Part shown: piece by piece, positions 25,927 to 35,708 of the stretch
Layout of the letters: every line of letters begins with the position of its first letter
How positions within the stretch are numbered: position 1 is the stretch's first letter
DNA from: Flavobacterium sp. UBA7663
GTDB taxonomy: Bacteria > Bacteroidota > Bacteroidia > Flavobacteriales > Flavobacteriaceae
NCBI RefSeq assembly: GCF_002483315.1
Contig: NZ_DLHR01000015.1
Location: 232,957-296,956, forward strand
Direction: 5' to 3'
DNA length: 64,000 bases
The notes under the pieces: model-generated
What the model was told of the DNA's origin: nothing
Database searches by the model: none
Seen by the model: only the letters and a program-made list of their open reading frames with translations
Position numbers and translations under genes: made by a program

Positions 25927-27072
25927 CTATTGTACTTTTAAAAATTCCTTGTATTTTATCAAAAGTGCTTCCCATACCATCTTTTGTTCATATCGAGTGA
26001 TAATTGAAGATCTGGCGTTTGATTGCAATTGACTTCTCCAAGTTTCATCTTCTTTCATACGAATCATGGCTCGCAATAAAGCAGTTACATCCTTGCTAGG
26101 CACAATAGTTCCGTTAAATCCATCTATAATAATTTCATTACTTCCATTAATATTGGTTACAATACTAGGCAAACCCATGGCTCCAGCTTGCATTACAACA
26201 TTTGGAAAACCTTCACGGTAACTAGGAAAAACCAGACAATCGCTTATCACTAAGTAAGGGCGAATGTCTTGTTGAAACCCAACAGACAGAATAGAATCAT
26301 TTTGCTGAATTGCTTTTAAGGTTTCAGGTTGTAATGGATCTTCCGTTTCAAACGATCCAACTAAAAGCAGTTTACAATTTGGTATTGCTAGCGAAAGAAA
26401 AGCTCGAACTAATTCATTAATTCCTTTATCTGTAACTAATCGACCAATAAAAACAAAAACAAAATCAGAAGAATCAATTCCCAATTCATTTCTTAGGCTT
26501 TGTTGCTGTTGCTCTGAAATTGTATTAGAATTAAAAAAAGTCGTATCAATACCATTTACATTGCCATTCGCAATAACTTCTAGCGGTTTGTTTGTAATCT
26601 TATTATCTAACAAATCCTGTTTCACTCCAGCTCCTTCTGGAATAATATGAGTAGCGTGCCAGCACAAAACTTTGTCCATTAGAATTAATAATTTTTGGAA
26701 AAGTCCTTTTTTAGCAGGAAAAACCAAACCTGTGAACGTATGAATCCTTACAGGTACATTGGCATATTTAGCAGCAACCATAGATAACAATCCTGCTTTT
26801 GGCGTAATGGAATGTACAATGGTTGGTTGTTCTTTTTTGAATAATTTATACAATCTATACAAAGAAATCAAATCTTGAAAAGGAGCAATAGAACGTTTCA
26901 TAGCAACTGAAACAACCGGAACTCCTTCCCTGTCTTTAACCGTTTCTAAATCAGCATCATACCCAGAAACAGCAAGTACATCAAAGTGTTTTGAAAGGAA
27001 TTTTAGTTGCCCTTTCAAAAGCAGATTAAGTGACATAGCCACAGTTGATGTACGGATAATTTTAGTTTTCAT
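25927..27072 (-). CDS. Glycosyltransferase family 4 (PglA-like)
   Basis: 381 residues, GT-B. IVHSITPKAGLLSMVAAK and VRIHTFTGLVFPAKKG are typical of GT4 enzymes that add GalNAc or a related sugar to a bacillosamine-type lipid carrier (PglA group). The donor half has FVFVFIGRLVTDKGINELV, LLVGSFE, ISDCLVFPSYREGFPNVVMQAGAMGLPSIVTNINGSNEI across residues 285-325. It lies 108 bases upstream of the fused initiating transferase and overlaps the preceding GT4 by 11 bases, so a role as the second-step transferase is likely but inferred. Confidence 0.85.
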   Translation of the reverse strand: MKTKIIRTSTVAMSLNLLLKGQLKFLSKHFDVLAVSGYDADLETVKDREGVPVVSVAMKRSIAPFQDLISLYRLYKLFKKEQPTIVHSITPKAGLLSMVAAKYANVPVRIHTFTGLVFPAKKGLFQKLLILMDKVLCWHATHIIPEGAGVKQDLLDNKITNKPLEVIANGNVNGIDTTFFNSNTISEQQQQSLRNELGIDSSDFVFVFIGRLVTDKGINELVRAFLSLAIPNCKLLLVGSFETEDPLQPETLKAIQQNDSILSVGFQQDIRPYLVISDCLVFPSYREGFPNVVMQAGAMGLPSIVTNINGSNEIIIDGFNGTIVPSKDVTALLRAMIRMKEDETWRSQLQSNARSSIITRYEQKMVWEALLIKYKEFLKVQ

Positions 27073-28168
27073 ATATTGCTTTATACAATTCTATATGTTT
27101 TAAAATCATCTTGTTGTTGTCAAATTCATTAGCTCTAGCCATACCTGAAGCTGCTACTTCTTCATACAATATTCTATTTAAGTCTAAAGAATTAATAATT
27201 TGAGCTAATTGTTCTGAATTTCCTTGTTCAAATAGAAGTCCATACCCTTTTACAATATCGTGCAAACCTAAAACATCGGAAGCAACAAATGGTTTTCCAG
27301 ATGCTAAACCTTCAATGGATGCTAATGAAAGTCCTTCATAATAACTAGACAGAACTACATAATCTGCTGTCTTAAGTAATTGTGGTATATCATTTCTTTG
27401 TCCGAGAAAAAAAACGCGATTCTCTAATCCTAAATCCTTACAAAGTAATTGGCAGTTTTCAAGATTATCACCATCTCCGACCAAAAATAATTTGAAATAG
27501 TTATCTAAATTTAACATAGCCTTTATTAATGTAGGCTGATCTTTTTGAGCACGAAACGCAGCAACTTGCAGAATAATCTTATCTGTAGTATTCAAACAAA
27601 AAGGAGTCTGTTCTTTTAAATAAGGAATTGCATTTTGAATTTTATCAATTGCCACTCCATTTTGAATTACCTGAAATTTTGACTGAAATTTTGGCAAATA
27701 ATTTGAATAAATCTGCTTGATTTCCTCAGTAATACAAACAATCTTATCATATCGTTTGTATATAAATTCTTCTATGCCTTTGAAAATTTTCCGTTGTAAT
27801 CTTGTATTAGTAGTATTATGTTCCGTAAATACCAATTTAGTTTTACTGCCATTCAATATATTAGCAAAAACAACATAATATTGTGCCGGAAATAAATGAA
27901 CATGAGCCAAGTCATATTGTTTTAAAAGTTTGGCTATCTTAAAAACAACAAACGGATTATAAATATCTTGAATACGATTGGATTTCTTAATGATATGAAT
28001 TTTACAACAATTCATTTTTTTAAGTTCACGAGTAAACATAGCATCATTGTCCCAAAGTAACAAAACATCCATCTCAATACCACGAGCACGATACAAAGGA
28101 ATCGTATCAAGCAATAGTTTTTCTGCTCCGCCTGTTCCTAGTGAATTTATGATTTGCAAAACTCTCAT
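27062..28168 (-). CDS. Glycosyltransferase family 4
   Basis: 368 residues, GT-B. The N terminus MRVLQIINSLGTGGAEKLLLDT is the classic GT4 opening with a glycine-rich loop. The donor region holds KIILQVAAFRAQKDQPTLIKAM, LFLVGDGDNLENC and YVVLSSYYEGLSLASIEGLASGKPFVASDV with the E-x7-E pair. Its ATG overlaps the stop of the upstream GT2 gene (ATGA). The sugar and acceptor are unknown. Confidence 0.87.
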   Translation of the reverse strand: MRVLQIINSLGTGGAEKLLLDTIPLYRARGIEMDVLLLWDNDAMFTRELKKMNCCKIHIIKKSNRIQDIYNPFVVFKIAKLLKQYDLAHVHLFPAQYYVVFANILNGSKTKLVFTEHNTTNTRLQRKIFKGIEEFIYKRYDKIVCITEEIKQIYSNYLPKFQSKFQVIQNGVAIDKIQNAIPYLKEQTPFCLNTTDKIILQVAAFRAQKDQPTLIKAMLNLDNYFKLFLVGDGDNLENCQLLCKDLGLENRVFFLGQRNDIPQLLKTADYVVLSSYYEGLSLASIEGLASGKPFVASDVLGLHDIVKGYGLLFEQGNSEQLAQIINSLDLNRILYEEVAASGMARANEFDNNKMILKHIELYKAIYEN

Positions 28169-29034
28169 AATTTACGCTTATCATTTAAATACATGAAAAA
28201 TCCTGTAGGCAAACCGATAATAGAATTAAAAACGGACACACAATTCCAATTTGAAAACCAATCTTTTGACACGTTAAATGAAAAGCGCCAAAAATTTATA
28301 TTTGCCTTTAACTTTTGGAAGAAAGGAATATCAAAATGTTCCAATTCAGCATAGTAAAGCGTAGACAATTTTGGAGACTGCATTCTAATTTTGACTATTG
28401 AAGAAGTTAAACCTCCTTCTAAATATTCGGTTATATAAATTCCTTTATTAAAAAAAAGCAAATCATAATTTAGAGCAATGCGATTCCAAACTAGCGCTTC
28501 TGGACAAAACTTTTCACCTTTACTTTCTGGAAACGGATATTTTTTTAGTAGTTCTGTTTTAAAGACCTCAACCAAATCACCAGTTACTTTGTGGGAGTAA
28601 CGAATATCCAGAGAATTACTAATTAATTCTTCATAATTTGAAGTTCCAACAATTGAAAAATCAGCATACATACGTCTACCCGCAACGCCGACAATTGATG
28701 GTATTTTTTTTATCTTATTAAAGTAAAAACAAACTTCTTCAATAGCGTGTTCTGACAGATAATCATCGCTATCTACAATAAAAAACAATTCACCTTTTGC
28801 TAAAGAGACGCCTTTATTTATGGCAATATGTTTTCCGCTATTTTCTTGTTTGTAGAATTGAATTGAAATTTGATTTTCCAATTGAAAACTTTCTATTACT
28901 GTTTCCGTATGATCAACGCTACCATCATCTACAATTACCCATTCAAAATCTTTATTAGATTGATGGCATAAACTTTTATAAAGTCGCTCTAATAAATGAG
29001 CTCGATTATATGTAGGTGTAAAAATCGTTATCAT
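28165..29034 (-). CDS. Glycosyltransferase family 2
   Basis: 289 residues from the internal ATG at 29034, chosen because MITIFTPTYNRAHLLERLYKSL is the normal GT2 opening and this ATG overlaps the stop of the polymerase gene as ATGA; a 19-codon extension would run into that gene. GT-A motifs: FEWVIVDDGSVDHT, HIAINKGVSLAKGELFFIVDSDDYL (Asp-Ser-Asp-Asp metal site) and the later VWNRIALNYDLLF. It has no membrane helix. Specificity is unknown. Confidence 0.85.
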   Translation of the reverse strand: MITIFTPTYNRAHLLERLYKSLCHQSNKDFEWVIVDDGSVDHTETVIESFQLENQISIQFYKQENSGKHIAINKGVSLAKGELFFIVDSDDYLSEHAIEEVCFYFNKIKKIPSIVGVAGRRMYADFSIVGTSNYEELISNSLDIRYSHKVTGDLVEVFKTELLKKYPFPESKGEKFCPEALVWNRIALNYDLLFFNKGIYITEYLEGGLTSSIVKIRMQSPKLSTLYYAELEHFDIPFFQKLKANINFWRFSFNVSKDWFSNWNCVSVFNSIIGLPTGFFMYLNDKRKL

Positions 29035-30113
29035 TTTGTAGATATTAACAAGTTTACAAATGCAATAACTACCATTAACCCTGCAATCCAAAAATTTTGA
29101 TGCTGAAAGTTTTTACTTTTCGAGAAAGGATAAATTACGATAAAAGGAATCAAAAACCAACTCAAATAAGCAAATCGATCAGTAAAAGGCAATCGAATAA
29201 CTAAAAGCCAAAAAGCATTTATTAATATATACAAAGAAAATATTTTGTCGAAAAAAGAATCTTCAAAACCTTTTCTTTTAACATACAAACCAAATAAAAT
29301 TGGCAACATGGAATAAACCAAGAAATTAATTTTAAAGCCTGCTTCATAACTTTCAAATTCATCATTCAAATAGCTGTTCATTCTAGCGTCTGAATCTATT
29401 AGAAAATCACCAAAAAAATCAACAAATGTATCGCCTAATATAATTGACAAGACTAAAAAGAGAACCCAAACAAAAATAAAATTATCTTTTCGATTGTATT
29501 TAATTACAAAAAAGTTAACCACTACAACAAATAATAAACTTTTATGAAGAAGTATTGCAATCAAGGAACCTAAGATTAACTTTAAACTAATTTTTTTTTC
29601 CATGAAGAAAAACATGAAAATAGATAATGCCAATCCTTGTCTAATAGTATTAGTTCCATAACCATAAAATCCTAAAGAAGCAATCATAAGAACAAAAACC
29701 AAACCTCTATAAGCTGGTGCAAAAGTTTTGTTTATGAAATATAAATATCCTAGAATATACAAAAAAGCAGTGATAAAAAAATACACAAAAGAAGTATTCG
29801 TAAAAGCCGCAATGATTTTATTATAAAAATAAAAACCACTTTCTGTGTTCATTAACTTTGTTGTATTATTATCGATGATGGAATTGAAAATGTTTTGATA
29901 ATTCCATTTGTCTGAATAAATTTCTATAGGCTCATTGGCAAAAAATAAAGCCCCAAAAAACAAAATGAAGTAATTAAATTGATACGGAATAAAAGGAACC
30001 GTATTAAATGCTATTTGCTTATTTAACACTATACGAAGACTATATAAAAACACTAAGGCAAAACTTCCGTAAGCCCAAAATAATAACCAATCATGTGATG
30101 TATAGCTTTCCAA
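29031..30113 (-). CDS. EpsG/Wzy-like polysaccharide polymerase, TTG start
   Basis: 360 residues with about ten membrane helices and little else. The pattern of an early EIYSDKWNYQNIF loop, a YGYGTNTIRQGLALSIFMFF segment and closely spaced helices resembles the EpsG/Wzy family that polymerises lipid-linked repeat units in the periplasm. No ATG exists near the N terminus. TTG at 30113-30111, two bases after the stop of the preceding GT4 gene, is the only suitable start. Wzy-type proteins diverge quickly, so the assignment rests on topology, the RQG segment and position. Confidence 0.75.
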   Translation of the reverse strand: MESYTSHDWLLFWAYGSFALVFLYSLRIVLNKQIAFNTVPFIPYQFNYFILFFGALFFANEPIEIYSDKWNYQNIFNSIIDNNTTKLMNTESGFYFYNKIIAAFTNTSFVYFFITAFLYILGYLYFINKTFAPAYRGLVFVLMIASLGFYGYGTNTIRQGLALSIFMFFFMEKKISLKLILGSLIAILLHKSLLFVVVVNFFVIKYNRKDNFIFVWVLFLVLSIILGDTFVDFFGDFLIDSDARMNSYLNDEFESYEAGFKINFLVYSMLPILFGLYVKRKGFEDSFFDKIFSLYILINAFWLLVIRLPFTDRFAYLSWFLIPFIVIYPFSKSKNFQHQNFWIAGLMVVIAFVNLLISTK

Positions 30114-30114
30114 A

Positions 30115-31275
30115 TTACGCTAATAAGTGATATATTTTTTGAATTTCGTTTGTGGTATCCCCCTTGTGTAATCTCAAATTTGAAGAATACTGATTCCTTA
30201 CTTCTTGATTCAATAGCAATTCTTTTATTGCTAATGCAATTTCTTGAGCGTCAAAGTTACAAATTGTAGCAGTAATATTCGGTTGAAATTGATCTAATAC
30301 TGTAGAAAACGAAGTAACCACGATTGGTTTCTCTAAAATTTTTGCTTCATCAAGTGCAATAGACCTTCCTTCAAACTCAGATAAATGTGCTATAACTTTT
30401 GTTGCTTTCACATACGGATACGGATTTACTTTCAACCCTAAAAGTACAATTTCATTTTCAATTCCGTATTGCTTTATGATGGCTTGATAATCTAGATCTT
30501 GACTATTTTCACCGATAAAATACCACTTAAAAACAAAACCCTCACTTTTTAAAATACGGGCTACTTCAAAAGCAAGCGGAGTGCCTTTTTTCTTGGACAA
30601 ATGTCCAATTGTTACTATGGAATTTTCATCTAATGCTACCGAAAATGCTTCAGACAAACTATTAATGAGTTGGGGTGAAGAAATATTTTCAAACAATTCA
30701 ATTTTATCTTGAGCTTGAGGAAAATACTTTTGTAACGAAGCCACACAAGTAGGTGATATAGTAAAAATTTTATCAATTTTAGGGTAATATTTCTTGTCCA
30801 TAGCATAATAATAATCCCATTGGGTATAATCGCTATGAAAAAAACTCACTTTCTTTTTTGCTTTCACAAAATCAACCAAATAGTACAATTGATGTTGTCC
30901 ATTAAAATCAACCGCTAAATCGAACTCTTCTTGTATTCTGAAAATCATTCGAGATAAAACCCAACCTGCCATTCCTTTATTAACTTTCATCAATAAAGCT
31001 ACAAGAATTCTCATGAAAAAAGAGAAAAAATAGCCGTTTTTCAACAATAACTTTAAATTTTCAGGAAAGGCGGAAAAAATATACTGTGTTTTTTTGTCTT
31101 TGATTACCGAAATTGTATTGGGAATCAATTCCATAAAAACACCTGTTGGATTGGTTATAAAAACACTTACATCATATCGATTGGTGTCTATAACATTTAA
31201 TAGCGAGCTCATACTTTTAGATACGCCGCCACTTTCCATGTTGCTGATGATGAATAGTACTTTTTTCTTATTCAT
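30115..31275 (-). CDS. Glycosyltransferase family 4
   Basis: 386 residues from the ATG at 31275. This start gives MNKKKVLFIISNMESGGVSKSM, a normal GT4 opening, and overlaps the upstream gene by 8 bases; a longer reading frame extends 15 codons into that gene. Donor-site blocks are IVTIGHLSKKKGTPLAFEVARIL, KWYFIGENSQD, and VIAHLSEFEGRSIALDEAKILEKPIVVTSFSTV (residues about 300-335). The mid region is basic with a hydrophobic stretch near residues 88-108, perhaps for membrane association. Sugar specificity unknown. Confidence 0.83.
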   Translation of the reverse strand: MNKKKVLFIISNMESGGVSKSMSSLLNVIDTNRYDVSVFITNPTGVFMELIPNTISVIKDKKTQYIFSAFPENLKLLLKNGYFFSFFMRILVALLMKVNKGMAGWVLSRMIFRIQEEFDLAVDFNGQHQLYYLVDFVKAKKKVSFFHSDYTQWDYYYAMDKKYYPKIDKIFTISPTCVASLQKYFPQAQDKIELFENISSPQLINSLSEAFSVALDENSIVTIGHLSKKKGTPLAFEVARILKSEGFVFKWYFIGENSQDLDYQAIIKQYGIENEIVLLGLKVNPYPYVKATKVIAHLSEFEGRSIALDEAKILEKPIVVTSFSTVLDQFQPNITATICNFDAQEIALAIKELLLNQEVRNQYSSNLRLHKGDTTNEIQKIYHLLA

Positions 31276-32404
31276 TATCAATACAATTTTCAAGTGCAAC
31301 AATTGACTTTTGGGTATCAAAAATCAAACTTCGTTCTAAAGCTAATTTTTGGTATTTCTCTAATTTAGAACTATCATTAATTAAAGATTGTAAAGCTTCA
31401 AACAAAGCAGTTACAGTATGGTCACAAATAATTCCATATTCTCCGTTAGCTAATAATTCCATCGGACCTACCGTAGCTGTACTTACAATCGCTTTGCCCA
31501 AACAAAGTGCTTCGGCAACTACTAAAGAAAACCCTTCGGTTTCAGACGAAATTACCACAATATCACTTTCATTCATTAAAGCATAAGGCGATTTTACAAA
31601 ACCCTTCAAAGAAATGCAATCTGCAACATCATTTTCTGTTATTTGATGTTCCAATTGACCTAGCAAACTTCCCTCACCTATAATCTGAATTTGAAAAGAA
31701 CAAGAATGTTCCTTAAGCAATTTTGCAACATCAATTAATCGATCAAAACGCTTTTGCACTTCTAATCGGCCAACAGCAATGATATTAATTTTATCTTCTT
31801 GCCTTTCAGGTGTTATTTCATTCAAATGACTCAAAATATTTTTTTTATCTATGATATTATAGATCACTTCTTTTTTGTTTGAAATAGCATACAACCTTTC
31901 AAATTGCTTTTTCGATTCCTCAGAAACAAAAATAATTGTATTCATTTTTTGATACAAAGCTTGTTCTGAAGCAGCATCTTTAAAACAACTTAAAGAATAA
32001 TGGTCGTGAAATAAATCCGTATGAACCCATGAAAGATGTTTAGGTGCTTTGGATAAAAAATAGCTGTGAAACTTCAACGGAATTCCTTCCATAAACGAAA
32101 TAACAACATCGAATTTTTGATTCTTAAAATGCTTTTCTACACGTTTTTTCTGAAAATAGTTCCAACCCAAAAACTTAGATAACCAATGTTCTAAACGGTA
32201 AGGAAAAAGAGCGAATTTAGCATATAAAAAACCCAAAGAAACTTCTTTAGGTACATCTTTGAGATAAACACCTTCATTAATGACTAGACAAAGTGTAACT
32301 TCATACTTTGAGTAATTTAAATTACGCAAATAATCGATGAGAACTTTTTCTGCTCCACCGCCATTTAATGCGCTCATAAGAATTACAATTCGTTTCTTTT
32401 TCAT
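31268..32404 (-). CDS. Glycosyltransferase family 4
   Basis: 378 residues from the ATG at 32404 (MKKKRIVILMSALNGGGAEKVL), which overlaps the upstream stop as ATGA; an upstream in-frame extension would lie inside the GT2 gene. GT-B donor motifs: INIIAVGRLEVQKRFDRLI, QIIGEGSLLGQLE and IVVISSETEGFSLVVAEALCLGKAIVSTATVGPMELL (residues about 298-333). Typical length for GT4. The consecutive run of GT2 and GT4 genes here suggests a repeat unit of several sugars. Confidence 0.86.
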   Translation of the reverse strand: MKKKRIVILMSALNGGGAEKVLIDYLRNLNYSKYEVTLCLVINEGVYLKDVPKEVSLGFLYAKFALFPYRLEHWLSKFLGWNYFQKKRVEKHFKNQKFDVVISFMEGIPLKFHSYFLSKAPKHLSWVHTDLFHDHYSLSCFKDAASEQALYQKMNTIIFVSEESKKQFERLYAISNKKEVIYNIIDKKNILSHLNEITPERQEDKINIIAVGRLEVQKRFDRLIDVAKLLKEHSCSFQIQIIGEGSLLGQLEHQITENDVADCISLKGFVKSPYALMNESDIVVISSETEGFSLVVAEALCLGKAIVSTATVGPMELLANGEYGIICDHTVTALFEALQSLINDSSKLEKYQKLALERSLIFDTQKSIVALENCIDNE

Positions 32405-33402
32405 TTTAGTATTCGATAGCTTTTGTAAAACAATACAATTCCAGAATAACATTTAAAGGTAATCAAAAACTTCAGTAAAAAATGAACCGAATTTGTTTTT
32501 AAAGCCGACTGACAAAATTCATAAATATCTGAATTTAAAATTTGTCGAACGCTTCGATATTGCTCCTTTAAAGTCATACCACTATCGGAATGATGTGTAT
32601 TATTTAAGTTATTTAAAATTTGAAAAAGAAAAAAACGTTTGACATAATCTTCCCTATTTTTGAAATCAGGATACGATTTTAGCTGGTCATAAATAATGGG
32701 TAATGCTGCAAACAATTGTTTGTGATACTTTATACTTGACGAAGTGGGATGTTCGATATAATAATAGTGAAAACTTGGAACGATAATTATACTTTCTACC
32801 TGTTTGAAATAATCCAAATTAAACAACAAATCTTCTTGATAGGTAATCGAAGCATGAAAACGGATTTGATATTGGTGTAATAATTCCAAATCATACAGCT
32901 TACAACAAGGCGAACTTAAATTTTCATACTCAAAAAGGGTTAGGATTTCGTTCTTGTTAATTTGGGACTTTTGCAATGCTATCAATCGAGAAAAACCACT
33001 ATTCTTTGTTGTAACTCCTTTTTTAACATGATACAAACCACAAATTGAAAGTAGTTTTTGGTTATCATTAGGTAAAGCCAAAACCAAATCAGACACCTTT
33101 GTTGAAGTAATGTAATCATCGGCATCTAAAAACATTATTTTAGTTCCCGAAGCTTTTTCAATACCTAAATTTCGGGCAACACTAACTCCCGAATTTTCTT
33201 GATAAAAATACTGAACTCTGTTATCAAGTGCTGCAAAAGATTGACTTATGGCAGCTGTTGAATCGGTAGAACCGTCATCAATTAAAATGACTTCAAAATG
33301 AGAATACGTTTGGGACAATACACTTTCAATGCATCGAGTAAGATACTGACCCACATTGTAACACGGTATGACGATAGAAATTTTCACTTGCGATTTAACC
33401 AA
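32401..33402 (-). CDS. Glycosyltransferase family 2
   Basis: 333 residues if translation starts at TTG 33402. A GTG five codons inside (33387) would give MKISIVIPCYNVGQYLTRCI, the commonest form of GT2 N terminus, and is an equally good choice. Motifs: FEVILIDDGSTDST, ENSGVSVARNLGIEKASGTKIMFLDADDYI (Asp-Ala-Asp-Asp metal site), SITYQEDLLFNLDYF. It follows the deacetylase stop with no gap. Specificity unknown. Confidence 0.85.
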   Translation of the reverse strand: MVKSQVKISIVIPCYNVGQYLTRCIESVLSQTYSHFEVILIDDGSTDSTAAISQSFAALDNRVQYFYQENSGVSVARNLGIEKASGTKIMFLDADDYITSTKVSDLVLALPNDNQKLLSICGLYHVKKGVTTKNSGFSRLIALQKSQINKNEILTLFEYENLSSPCCKLYDLELLHQYQIRFHASITYQEDLLFNLDYFKQVESIIIVPSFHYYYIEHPTSSSIKYHKQLFAALPIIYDQLKSYPDFKNREDYVKRFFLFQILNNLNNTHHSDSGMTLKEQYRSVRQILNSDIYEFCQSALKTNSVHFLLKFLITFKCYSGIVLFYKSYRILK

Positions 33403-34125
33403 TTATTTTGAGATAAAGGTAAGCATTTCAGGAGAAGTTAGAATCGCAAGTTCTTTTTCGCGTTCTAAATTGTAATCTCCATTTTCTTCATCGGTAAAAC
33501 CAGGATGACACATGATTTCAATGTTTCTTCCTTTATTCTTTTGTAGAATTTGAATTAAATTTTGCGAAGTTGCCTCACTAGCAAAAAAATCTGCTGAAAA
33601 ATGAGAAGTATAATACTTTGCTTGCTTTGTATCAAGATAAAACTTGAGCACTTTTAAAGGATTAATAACCGTATTATTTATCTTTCGTAATGGCAATTGA
33701 TATCGATTGGAAAATGAGATAAAAACCTTTCTAAACTTTGAAGTAGCATGAATGTGATGATGGGTATCCATATGATTAATTAAAATACCTGTCGCTAATG
33801 CTTTCTCTATTTGAGCTTCAATTTCATCGCGAACTTCCTTCATATCAATATGTTCCAAAGTATGTAAGTTTCGAATAAAAGAACCTTTTTCATCTACAAT
33901 AGTGTTATGATTTTTTAATAAAGGCTTGCCTTCTGTTAAATTAATATGGATTCCAATGTTTGCAAGTTGGTTCACTTGAATTAACTGAATAGTTTCATCA
34001 AAATACGGAGTAGTAACTATCCAACTAGAACTATTTACCACGCCATGAAGATATGCCTTGAGTATGCCTTGATTAATTCCTCTAGACCAACCTAAATCAT
34101 CTGCATTAATTATTATTCTTGACAT
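33403..34125 (-). CDS. YdjC/ChbG-family carbohydrate deacetylase
   Basis: 240 residues from the ATG at 34125; the earlier in-frame codon is TTG. Motifs of the YdjC fold are present: RIIINADDLGWSRGINQGI (Asp-Asp metal and catalytic site), NIGIHINLTEGKPLL, NHMDTHHHIHATSKF (metal histidines) and EIMCHPGF. Known members remove N-acetyl groups from chitooligosaccharides and related sugars. It overlaps the preceding GNAT-like gene by 20 bases and sits next to a FemAB-like gene. A de-N-acetylation followed by another acylation of an amino sugar is a plausible joint role, but this is inference. Confidence 0.82.
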   Translation of the reverse strand: MSRIIINADDLGWSRGINQGILKAYLHGVVNSSSWIVTTPYFDETIQLIQVNQLANIGIHINLTEGKPLLKNHNTIVDEKGSFIRNLHTLEHIDMKEVRDEIEAQIEKALATGILINHMDTHHHIHATSKFRKVFISFSNRYQLPLRKINNTVINPLKVLKFYLDTKQAKYYTSHFSADFFASEATSQNLIQILQKNKGRNIEIMCHPGFTDEENGDYNLEREKELAILTSPEMLTFISK

Positions 34126-34672
34126 AGTTAGCAATTATTTTATTCATTTTATAGGCATTGAAACCAAAACAAGTGGTTAAAAACTTAAACTTAGCTTTTT
34201 GGATTCCTCTTCTGCTACTTCCATTCGCAGATAAAGAATAAATTAATTTTATCTTATCATTTCTTTTGGAAATTTGCTTAAGTAAAATTGGATACAAGCC
34301 CAATCCTCTATGAGATTCATTTGTTCTGAAATCATATAAAAACTCGATTTTATGAGGCAAATTAAGTTTTAAATCTAATTCCCCAACCAAGTGATTTGTT
34401 GCATAATTAATCCAACCGCTACTTACTATTACATTTGTACTTGTTGTTAAACAACAATAAAAATGTCCTTGCTCGAATCTTGATTTAAAAAGGTTTTTAT
34501 CAACATCTTTAGCCTCTAGTTTATCTAATTCTTCAAAATTTTCTATTTGAAGAAACAAATAATTGTGAGGTTGATTTTCACAATTGCTTATAGATGTATC
34601 CCAAACGTAAAAATACATACCTCTTAAAAGATAGTCGATTTTTCCTTTAAATAATTGCAATAAGCGTAACAT
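34106..34672 (-). CDS. GNAT-like N-acyltransferase
   Basis: 188 residues from the ATG at 34672, which overlaps the upstream stop as TGATG. The core has strand-helix features of GNAT proteins: EFLYDFRTNESHRGLGLYPILLKQISKRN carries the acyl-CoA-binding region with R-G-L-G-L (residues about 118-146), then KLIYSLSANGSSRRGIQKAKFKF, and FGFNAYKM near the end. It is cytoplasmic and may acylate an amino sugar. The substrate is unknown; family assignment is moderate. Confidence 0.65.
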   Translation of the reverse strand: MLRLLQLFKGKIDYLLRGMYFYVWDTSISNCENQPHNYLFLQIENFEELDKLEAKDVDKNLFKSRFEQGHFYCCLTTSTNVIVSSGWINYATNHLVGELDLKLNLPHKIEFLYDFRTNESHRGLGLYPILLKQISKRNDKIKLIYSLSANGSSRRGIQKAKFKFLTTCFGFNAYKMNKIIANYVKNNN

Positions 34673-35703
34673 CAAATAGTAATATTAAAAATGGGATGTA
34701 TGGTTCCTCCTAAATCAAATTTATACTTTTCATCTCCAACGGTTAAATCAAAATAAGCTAAGTCGGCATTCTTAGCAGCTTGTATAAAAGCACTAATTAA
34801 TAGCAAACCAGGCGAATAAAACTTAAATTTGTCATTAATTACAACGCGATTTACAACCATTGAAGTGTTGTTCTTAAAACCAAAAAAATAGGCCGCTATT
34901 TCGTTATCGATTTGCAACTTTACTAAAGTATAATTTTGCGTGAATAAGGCTTTTGTTTCAAACAAATCCTTTGGGCGTTGAAACAAATAATCAAGTGTTT
35001 GATAGCATTTAGATTTCCAATGTAGGACTTGCTTTTTTGAAGTATTTCTTCGAAAATATAAATCGCGAAGTTTTAAAAATTCCTTACAATTGAAACTTAA
35101 GGCATCAGTTGTAATGATCTTGATATTTTTATTATCTCTATCCAAACGATTGTAGGCAGTTCTAATATTTTGTCTCACGCTTTTAGATAGGGAATCTATA
35201 TACATATCTTTATCTTCCGGAATAGCAATTCCCACACAAGACACCTCATTAACCAAAGCATTTTGAAATTTTGTTTTGATTGCATGTACTAATGTTTCAT
35301 CCTTAATGTGATTTAAAAAGATTTTTTCTGCTTTAAAATCATGTTTTAACAATGAAAATGTTTGTAAAACCAATTCATTATCAAAAGTCTCGGTAGAAAG
35401 AAATTCATAATAATCAGATGGACCCAAGAGATGCGAAAAGTGAACAGATTTTTTAACTTTATTAAAGAAAAAAAAACCTATCATAAACACATTAGGATTA
35501 GCCGCACAGTTAACTTTATAATAATGCAAACTAAAAATTCGCTTAGTTAAATGGGTAGCACAAAAAAACTCTAAAACTACTTTATGCCAATTTAAACTCG
35601 CAAAATAAGATAATGACGAACTAGCCGAATAAATCTCTTCCCATTCCTTTTCAATGGAAGTAAAAGAGTCATAATAGTCAATCTGTAAAGTTTTATTATT
35701 CAT
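34672..35703 (-). CDS. FemAB/BcsL-like (BioF2-type) acyltransferase
   Basis: 343 residues. The C-terminal part DLAYFDLTVGDEKYKFDLGG is the diagnostic block of the GNAT-fold Acetyltransf_6 (CelD/BcsL, FemAB-like) family, and SLSKSVRQNIRTAYNRLDRD is the matching mid-protein motif. Members with this layout sit in exopolysaccharide operons and are thought to acylate sugars or add amino acids. It is transcribed just after the ABC exporter gene and before a second, smaller acyltransferase and a deacetylase. Substrate unknown. Confidence 0.75.
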   Translation of the reverse strand: MNNKTLQIDYYDSFTSIEKEWEEIYSASSSLSYFASLNWHKVVLEFFCATHLTKRIFSLHYYKVNCAANPNVFMIGFFFFNKVKKSVHFSHLLGPSDYYEFLSTETFDNELVLQTFSLLKHDFKAEKIFLNHIKDETLVHAIKTKFQNALVNEVSCVGIAIPEDKDMYIDSLSKSVRQNIRTAYNRLDRDNKNIKIITTDALSFNCKEFLKLRDLYFRRNTSKKQVLHWKSKCYQTLDYLFQRPKDLFETKALFTQNYTLVKLQIDNEIAAYFFGFKNNTSMVVNRVVINDKFKFYSPGLLLISAFIQAAKNADLAYFDLTVGDEKYKFDLGGTIHPIFNITI

Positions 35704-35708
35704 GACTT

